Source of the DNA: CAZJTL01 sp964548905
GTDB lineage: Bacteria > Cyanobacteriota > Cyanobacteriia > Cyanobacteriales > Xenococcaceae
Direction: 5' to 3'
NCBI GenBank assembly: GCA_964548905.1
Contig: CAZJTL010000183.1
Coordinates: 1 to 10,617 of the forward strand
Length of the DNA stretch: 10,617 nt
Part shown: piece by piece, positions 6,063-10,617 of the stretch
Layout of the letters: each line of letters begins with the position of its first letter
Numbering within the stretch: position 1 is the first letter of the stretch
Notes under the pieces: model-generated
Database searches by the model: none
Seen by the model: only the letters and a program-made list of their open reading frames with translations
Told to the model about the DNA's origin: nothing
Position numbers and translations under genes: made by a program

Positions 6063-7937
6063 TTGACCAATAGATTATGGATCGGGTCTTTATTTGCGAT
6101 CGCTTCTATATTTACAGTGTTACTTCCAGGCGATGCTATTTGGCAATCTCGCGCCGATCGAACTAGCAAAAAGCCAGCCTCGATTAAAGTAGATCAATTT
6201 GGCTATCGTCCGCAAGATCGAAAGGTTGCTGTAATTATCGATCCGCAGTTTGGATTTAACCAAGGAGATGCAGTTAATCCAGGTAAGATTTACCAAGTAG
6301 TTGATGCTAAGACTGGTAAAGTCGTCTTCTCAGGAACGATCGCTGCTTGGAATCAAGGTAAAACTCAGCCAAATTCAGGCGATCGTGGTTGGTGGTTCGA
6401 TTTTTCTGGTGTCAAAAAATCAGGAAGCTATTACATTCGCCAACGTCAAAATAAGCCTCAGCAAGATCTTCGTTCCTACACTTTTGAAATTGCCAATAAC
6501 GTCTATCAAAAGCCTCTTCAAGCAGCGATGCGAACCTTTTTCTATCAGCGCTTGGGATTTGTCAAAAAGCCTCCCTATGCCGATCCACGTTGGCAAGACG
6601 ATGCTGCTTTTCTGGGAGCAAACCAGGATACAGAAGCAAGATCCATCCTGACTAATGACAATCCTAGGGATATGAGAGGAGGTTGGCAAGATGCAGGAGA
6701 CACTAATAAATACGTTACTTTTGCTCAGCCTGCTGTGCATCAACTATTGACTGCTTACCGAGATAATCCTCAAGTTTTTACCGATGACTTCAACATTCCC
6801 GAATCAGGTAATGGCATTCCCGATTTAATTGACGAAGTAAAATTTGAGATGGATTGGCTCAAAAGAATGCAAGATCGAGACGGTGGAGTATTTATTAAAC
6901 TGGGGACCAAAGATTATAAACATGCCAAAAAGCCTAGTTTAGATCGTCGTCCTCGTTTTTACGGACCCAAGTGTTCCTCTGCTACTATCTCTGCTGCTAG
7001 CATGTATGCTCACGGGGCGATCGTCTTTTCTCAGTTTAAACCTCTGCAACAATATGCTCAAGATTTAGAAAATCGAGCTATTAAAGCATGGAAATGGTAT
7101 CAAGCTAATCGGAAACGAAATGACTGTGACAACGGTGAAATTAAATCTGGAGATGCCGATCGCACGATCGAACAGCAAAAACAAGAAAGTGTAGTAGCTG
7201 CAATTTATCTATTTGCTTTGACTGGACAACCAGAATACAGTCGCCAGGTTAAAGAAAATATTTATTCCACTCGTCCTTGGTGGGACAGAAATTGGTCTTG
7301 TTACGACCCCGATCGCGCTGATGCATTATTATTTTATTCTCGTCTACCCAATGCCGATCGAGCCACTCGCGATCTCATTATCAAGCGTTTAAAGGCGCTA
7401 GCAACAGGTAAAGGTCATAATTTTGGTTTTCATCCCGATCGCGACTTATATCAGGCTTATATTGCCGACAAAGCTTATCATTGGGGTAGTAACATGATTA
7501 GAGCCAACTGTGGCAATCAAAATTTAGATGTAATTGCTGACAATATTCATCCAGGTCATGACAGCTTCTATCGCAATCAAGCACTAGGAATTCTCCATTA
7601 TTTTCATGGAGTAAATCCCTTTAGTGTGGTCTATCTCAGTAATATGTACCAATATGGTGCAGAAAATTCTCTTAATGAGATTTATCACGAGTGGTTTGGC
7701 GATCGCTCCGATTACGATAACGCCCTAACTTCTAAATATGGTCCGGCACCTGGCTATCTTCCTGGGGGACCAAATAAAAATTATAATGGCAATGCAACAC
7801 CACCTAAAGGTCAACCGCCACAAAAATCCTATCGCGATTTTAATTCTATTCCCGATAAATCTTGGCAGATTAGCGAACCAGCGATCTATTATCAGGCTGC
7901 TTACATTAAACTAATTTCCAACTTTGTCAATGAGTAA
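6063..7937 (+). CDS. exported glycoside hydrolase family 9 protein (endoglucanase/cellulase type)
   Basis: This is a secreted inverting glycosidase of GH9, a family that mainly cuts beta-1,4-glucans; 624 residues, complete. It starts with a signal peptide (basic R4, hydrophobic 6-22) and an N-terminal Ig-like cellulase domain (about 38-145, beginning SIKVDQFGYRP). The (alpha/alpha)6 catalytic domain follows. It shows RGGWQDAGD (205-213), where D210 and D213 are the expected nucleophile-activating pair; NGIPDLIDEVKFEMDWLKRMQ begins at 250; VNPFSVVYLSNMYQYG is at 517-532; and E605 in ISEPAIYYQAAYIKL is the likely catalytic acid. The start is a TTG right after an in-frame TAG (6057-6059). It is needed to keep the signal peptide, and GGAAT at 6049-6053 could be its weak ribosome site. 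Substrate could be cellulose, mixed-linkage glucan or the cell's own extracellular polysaccharide; I cannot tell. Confidence 0.93.
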   Translation: MTNRLWIGSLFAIASIFTVLLPGDAIWQSRADRTSKKPASIKVDQFGYRPQDRKVAVIIDPQFGFNQGDAVNPGKIYQVVDAKTGKVVFSGTIAAWNQGKTQPNSGDRGWWFDFSGVKKSGSYYIRQRQNKPQQDLRSYTFEIANNVYQKPLQAAMRTFFYQRLGFVKKPPYADPRWQDDAAFLGANQDTEARSILTNDNPRDMRGGWQDAGDTNKYVTFAQPAVHQLLTAYRDNPQVFTDDFNIPESGNGIPDLIDEVKFEMDWLKRMQDRDGGVFIKLGTKDYKHAKKPSLDRRPRFYGPKCSSATISAASMYAHGAIVFSQFKPLQQYAQDLENRAIKAWKWYQANRKRNDCDNGEIKSGDADRTIEQQKQESVVAAIYLFALTGQPEYSRQVKENIYSTRPWWDRNWSCYDPDRADALLFYSRLPNADRATRDLIIKRLKALATGKGHNFGFHPDRDLYQAYIADKAYHWGSNMIRANCGNQNLDVIADNIHPGHDSFYRNQALGILHYFHGVNPFSVVYLSNMYQYGAENSLNEIYHEWFGDRSDYDNALTSKYGPAPGYLPGGPNKNYNGNATPPKGQPPQKSYRDFNSIPDKSWQISEPAIYYQAAYIKLISNFVNE

Positions 7938-7957
7938 CTGTCAACTACCCAACCCTG

Positions 7958-7981
7958 ATTACTTCGCTATCGCTGCGTAAT
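7958..7981. repeat. palindromic element between the GH9 and IsrB-like loci
   Basis: The outer arms ATTAC (7958-7962) and GTAAT (7977-7981) pair perfectly around a CG-rich inner part that can itself form a small GC/GC stem. It begins 20 bp after the GH9 stop and lies just before the structured RNA region. It may mark the left end of the IsrB-type transposon, help end GH9 transcription, or be one of the small palindromic repeats common in cyanobacteria. Confidence 0.35.
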
Positions 7982-7990
7982 ACAAGGTGG

Positions 7991-8145
7991 GCTTGAAACA
8001 GCCAGGTTTCAACTAAGAGTTGCACTAGCCTAAAAGCTAATAGTTGGTACAAGACTTCCGAATGTTTCCCTAGTTCGGATTATCTCTAAGCTTCCTGGTT
8101 TGGAGCGCTTGCGGAAAGGACATCTTACTATTAGTGGGTGAAGGG
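7991..8145 (+). ncRNA. putative omega RNA scaffold of the IsrB-like locus (edges approximate)
   Basis: This non-coding stretch lies directly upstream of an IsrB/IscB-type gene on the same strand, where omega guide RNAs are encoded. It folds well by eye. Hairpin 1 has a 7-bp perfect stem (7993-7999 with 8006-8012). A 4-bp stem joins 8026-8029 and 8036-8039. A further hairpin has a 6-bp perfect stem (8057-8062 with 8074-8079), and a terminal one pairs 8124-8129 with 8133-8138 using two G-U pairs. The loop of hairpin 1 (8000-8005) can pair with 8095-8100 as a pseudoknot. In characterised systems the guide is at the 5' end, so it would come from bases just before the scaffold. The 5' edge, and so the guide, cannot be fixed here. 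The call rests on position and structure; I have no alignment. Confidence 0.72.
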
Positions 8146-8171
8146 ACAAATTACATTTATTGGGTTATACC

Positions 8172-8930
8172 ATGCAAAGAGTACCAGTTTTAGCGCCAGA
8201 CGGCACGCCACTTATGCCAACCAAACCTAGCAAAGCAAGAAGATTGCTACAAGCAGGAAAAGCAAAAGTGGTGCATAACAAACTCAATATATTCTGCATC
8301 CAGTTACTTTTTGAGCCATCAGCTCGAAAAACACAAGATGTAGTAGTTGGAATAGATCCTGGGAAATTGTTTTCAGGAATAGGAATCCAAACTTCTAAAA
8401 ATACTCTATTCAAAGCACATCTAGTTCTACCGTTTAAAGCAGTAACAAAAAAGATGGATGCTAGAAGGTTGCTTAGAAGGGCTAGACGAGGTAGAAGAAT
8501 CAATCGAAAAGTGGCGTTTCAATATAGAGCGCATCGTCAAAAAAGATTCGATAACCGTCGTCAAAAGAGACTTCCACCTTCTATTCGAGCTAACAAACAG
8601 CTAGAACTTCGCGTACTAAAAGAATTGTGCAAAGTGTTTCCTCTTTCACATGTTCGATACGAAGTCATCAAAGCGAGAACAGAAAATGGAAAAGGAAAAG
8701 GTTTTTCTCCTGCAATGGTCGGGCAAAAAGTAATGCTTCAATGGCTAAATAAAATTCTTCCTACAACAACTCAGGAAGGATGGCAAACCAGCATATTGCG
8801 CCAACAATTACGCCTTCCAAAAGATAAAACAGATAAGTCTAAACAATCTCCTGAGACTCATGCTAACGACGGGATTGCTCTAGCTGCTAGTCACTTTATG
8901 AACAACGAATGGAAAAAGAAATCAGTATAA
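8172..8930 (+). CDS. isrB: IsrB-like RRXRR/PLMP RuvC protein, C-terminally short
   Basis: This protein of 252 residues belongs to the OMEGA nuclease group related to the ancestors of Cas9. In order: the PLMP domain (PLMPTKPSKARRLLQAGKAK, 13-32), RuvC-I with VVVGIDPG (57-64, catalytic D62), an arginine-rich bridge helix (RRLLRRARRGRRINRK, 98-113), RuvC-II (VRYEVIKA, E164) and RuvC-III (HANDGIALAASHF, H230 and D233). Between RuvC-II and RuvC-III there are about 60 residues and no HNH domain, so IsrB fits better than IscB. IsrB proteins are RNA-guided nickases that cut the non-target strand. Characterised IsrB is about 350 residues, with a target-flank-reading domain after RuvC-III; here translation stops 10 residues after that segment. 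The start is the ATG at 8172; a TTG at 8160 would add four residues. No TnpA is nearby. It may be a short active form or a decaying copy. Confidence 0.85.
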   Translation: MQRVPVLAPDGTPLMPTKPSKARRLLQAGKAKVVHNKLNIFCIQLLFEPSARKTQDVVVGIDPGKLFSGIGIQTSKNTLFKAHLVLPFKAVTKKMDARRLLRRARRGRRINRKVAFQYRAHRQKRFDNRRQKRLPPSIRANKQLELRVLKELCKVFPLSHVRYEVIKARTENGKGKGFSPAMVGQKVMLQWLNKILPTTTQEGWQTSILRQQLRLPKDKTDKSKQSPETHANDGIALAASHFMNNEWKKKSV

Positions 8931-8953
8931 TTATTTAAGTAATACTTAAATAA
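8931..8953 (+). terminator. perfect 10-bp hairpin directly after the IsrB-like stop codon
   Basis: TTATTTAAGT (8931-8940) and ACTTAAATAA (8944-8953) are exact reverse complements around a 3-nt loop, starting at the first base after the TAA. The stem is AT-rich and followed by GGTCAGCC, so it lacks the T-run of an intrinsic terminator. IS200/IS605-type transposons, which carry IscB/IsrB/TnpB genes, have subterminal hairpins at their ends, so this may be a right-end hairpin. The rest of 8954-9153 holds no gene; it has a 10-bp palindrome at 8966-8975 and a 6-bp stem-loop at 9060-9078. Confidence 0.4.
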
Positions 8954-9103
8954 GGTCAGCCAGTTAAGATATCTTCAAAACAGCTATAAATTAAGCTTTT
9001 TATTAAAATAATCTTTTGACTTACTAATTTACCTTATTTTCTTGGCAAAAAATATACACTTATTTCCAGGGTAAATAACGATGTAAAACGCTTTTTATTC
9101 GCA

Positions 9104-9109
9104 TATACT
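9104..9109 (+). promoter_or_regulatory. candidate -10 box (TATACT) for the DUF1194-type gene
   Basis: TATACT lies 44 bp before the ATG at 9154 and matches 5 of 6 consensus bases. The region 17 bp upstream (ATGTAA, 9081-9086) is a poor -35. The leader has only a weak GGAT as ribosome signal, 15 bp before the ATG. A TTGACG at 9130-9135 is too close to the ATG to serve as -35 for this start. Confidence 0.3.
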
Positions 9110-9153
9110 CCGTATCATCACAACTAGAATTGACGGATATAACTCATCAAAAT

Positions 9154-10617
9154 ATGCGAAATAAGCAAATTTTTAAACTAATTACTACAGCTTCAATTGC
9201 TGGTATATTTTCTACTATTGCTCCAGTAATTCTGACTCAAAAAGCATCTGCAACCACTGTTGGAGATAGCGGCAGTCACAAGATTTTTGTATGTCATGTT
9301 AATCCCAGCCTTAGCCAAGTTATTGATATAGACAAACACGGATGGGATGGTCATGATGGTCATTCTAATGATTACATCTTGAGCGGTAGTAATTATATTG
9401 ATGGCGACTCTTGTTCACCAACTCCACCTGCTGGAACGCCTACAATGGCAACAGCCAAAATTCCAGTCAGTGTCGAGTTATTCCTATCTATTGACGTATC
9501 GGGAAGCGTTGATACCAACGAATTTAATTTGCAAAAAAATGGCTATGTTCAAGCCTTCAAAAGTCAAGAAATTAAAGATGGGATTGCTCGTTTACCAGAT
9601 GGCATGGCGGTAGCTGTACAGTATTGGGGTAGCAATCCTTACAATCCTCTAGCAGTAAATTGGCGAATCATCAAAAATGCTGCTGATGCTGAAGCTTTTG
9701 CCACTACAATGGCTAGTACAACTAGACCTGGTGGTGGAGGCACTAATATTAAAGGCGCGGTTGATTCTGCTAAAAATTCGCTTCTCAATAATAATTACGA
9801 AGGCAGAGCTTTAGTTTTGGACGTATCTGGTGATGGTATTTCTAAAGACTCCCCGGGTTGCGGAAAAAAAGACGGTTTATACTCGATTAACTGTCAATCG
9901 CTACGAGATTCTAGAGACAGTGCTGTCAAAGCTGGAATTACCATTAATGGTCTCCCGATTAACAATCCTAATCCTGATGCCAATGCTAAAGCAATGTTCG
10001 AGGATCAAATTGACGTTCACTATCGAGATAACTTGATTGGAGGAAATGGAGCTTTCTTAGAGAAAGCAAGTGGATTTGGCGATTTTGGTAGAGCCGTTCA
10101 ACTAAAAATTGAGAGAGAAATTGAAGAAGCTGAAAAGAGAATTCAAACCACAGTAGACGGTTCAGATCCTTGCGGATGTACTATTAACGGCACGAGTAAA
10201 GCTAATAGTAATGCAACGGTTAAGTTATCTACCGCTAATAACAATATTTTTGATGTTACTTATCAAGTTGCTGTCAATGCCGATGGTCAATGGATTCTCG
10301 ATCTCAAGACTGCTAAATCGACACAGGGAACTCTACCCAAATTGACCAAGCAGCCAATGAAAGCCAAAGCAATAGGCGTTAACGGCAATGAAAGCCAAGT
10401 CAAAGAAGTTTATTTCAACAACGTAGCGCCCGAAATTCTAACTGAGGAAGATGAAGTGACTGATACCATCATTGGTACAGCCGTCCCTAACATCAACTTA
10501 AAAGTAAAATTAGATACTGACAACAATGGACAGGCTAATTACAACTATTCTGTTAAAGCCGATAGCGAAGGTAAATGGACTCTGAATTTGAGCAGAGAAA
10601 CACCTGCGGAGGGTCAA
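9154..10617 (+). CDS. exported DUF1194/vWA-like protein with Ig-like repeats (partial, 3' end outside window)
   Basis: The frame from the ATG at 9154 stays open for 488 codons to the last base of the window. Residues 1-33 are a signal peptide (MRNKQ, hydrophobic 9-28, cleavage near ASA). Residues 43-75 hold a histidine-rich motif, KIFVCHVNPS then WDGHDGH, that recurs in exported bacterial proteins. The DUF1194 domain, a von Willebrand A-like fold, spans about 105-325. Its metal site shows DVSGS (114-118), GGTNI with T197, and VLDVSGDG with D223. A C-G-C motif (C340, C342) opens two Ig-like repeats at about 342-412 and 436-480+, each beginning near an I-N/I-G-T motif and carrying a DGQWILDL or EGKWTLNL strand. 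It looks like a cell-surface or secreted adhesin-type protein that may bind metal and other macromolecules. More repeats or an anchor probably follow. Confidence 0.85.
   Translation, partial: MRNKQIFKLITTASIAGIFSTIAPVILTQKASATTVGDSGSHKIFVCHVNPSLSQVIDIDKHGWDGHDGHSNDYILSGSNYIDGDSCSPTPPAGTPTMATAKIPVSVELFLSIDVSGSVDTNEFNLQKNGYVQAFKSQEIKDGIARLPDGMAVAVQYWGSNPYNPLAVNWRIIKNAADAEAFATTMASTTRPGGGGTNIKGAVDSAKNSLLNNNYEGRALVLDVSGDGISKDSPGCGKKDGLYSINCQSLRDSRDSAVKAGITINGLPINNPNPDANAKAMFEDQIDVHYRDNLIGGNGAFLEKASGFGDFGRAVQLKIEREIEEAEKRIQTTVDGSDPCGCTINGTSKANSNATVKLSTANNNIFDVTYQVAVNADGQWILDLKTAKSTQGTLPKLTKQPMKAKAIGVNGNESQVKEVYFNNVAPEILTEEDEVTDTIIGTAVPNINLKVKLDTDNNGQANYNYSVKADSEGKWTLNLSRETPAEGQ

Noticed and set aside
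6301..6743. Open frames on both strands inside the GH9 gene
   Set aside because: The GH9 frame here contains the Ig-like domain and the DAGD catalytic motif. The other frames have no recognisable features.
8165..8503. Minus-strand 112-codon frame opposite the IsrB-like gene
   Set aside because: The plus strand encodes PLMP, RuvC-I and the bridge helix, so the antisense frame is incidental.
8172..8930. TnpB or IscB instead of IsrB
   Set aside because: The N-terminal PLMP segment and the arginine-rich bridge helix right after RuvC-I are of the IscB/IsrB type and not TnpB. The roughly 60 residues between RuvC-II and RuvC-III have no zinc cysteines and no H-N-H pattern, so it is not a complete IscB.
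9398..10036. Two short plus-strand frames (9398-9613 and 9830-10036)
   Set aside because: Both are out of frame with the 488-codon frame from 9154, which carries a signal peptide, the DVSGS motif and Ig-like repeats.
1..10617. CRISPR array, tRNA or rRNA genes
   Set aside because: I saw no series of regularly spaced direct repeats, no cloverleaf-like stretch with the usual T-arm sequence, and no rRNA-like segments. The only tandem repeat is the two-copy 14-bp unit at 5096-5123.

Overview
The window looks like a low-GC cyanobacterial chromosome. Copies of the octamer GCGATCGC (HIP1) and its core CGATCG occur throughout, inside genes of both strands and inside the insertion sequence. The protein families present (Era, an IS66 transposase of the tnpC-only kind, an RRXRR/PLMP protein, PPC-like secreted proteins) fit a cyanobacterium. 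I cannot name the genus from the sequence.

Left part (1-3170). On the minus strand a WHG-type TetR regulator is followed 36 bp later by an OppC/DppC-type ABC permease, probably as one transcript. A two-membrane-segment (2TM) protein is divergent from the regulator. Between them lie two 15-bp near-palindromes, 32 bp apart, bracketing a perfect TATAAT box; they are strong candidates for the TetR operator. The GTPase gene era follows 40 bp after the 2TM gene.

Mobile region (3171-4939). A complete 1,504-bp IS66-family element has perfect 16-bp terminal inverted repeats and one intact 478-residue DDE transposase. It has no 8-bp target duplication. Its right end abuts the last 70 codons of an otherwise missing gene, so insertion was probably followed by deletion or recombination.

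Secreted-protein region (4940-7937). Two small exported proteins lie 16 bp apart: an unknown 92-residue protein and a 146-residue PPC-like domain protein. Each has one close cysteine pair. A large hairpin separates them from a full-length exported glycoside hydrolase family 9 protein (cellulase type) that apparently starts at TTG.

Right part (7938-10617). The main item of interest is an OMEGA-type locus: a structured non-coding region (about 7991-8145) followed by an IsrB-like protein. The protein has the PLMP motif, an arginine-rich bridge helix and the three RuvC segments, but no HNH insert. It stops just after RuvC-III, so it lacks the C-terminal domain of characterised relatives. The upstream region folds into several hairpins, and the loop of the first can pair with a downstream segment as a pseudoknot, as expected for an omega RNA. 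A perfect 10-bp hairpin follows the stop codon directly. No TnpA transposase is present, so the locus is either immobile by itself or mobilised in trans. The window ends inside a large exported protein with a DUF1194/von Willebrand A-like domain and tandem Ig-like repeats; its frame stays open for 488 codons to the window edge.
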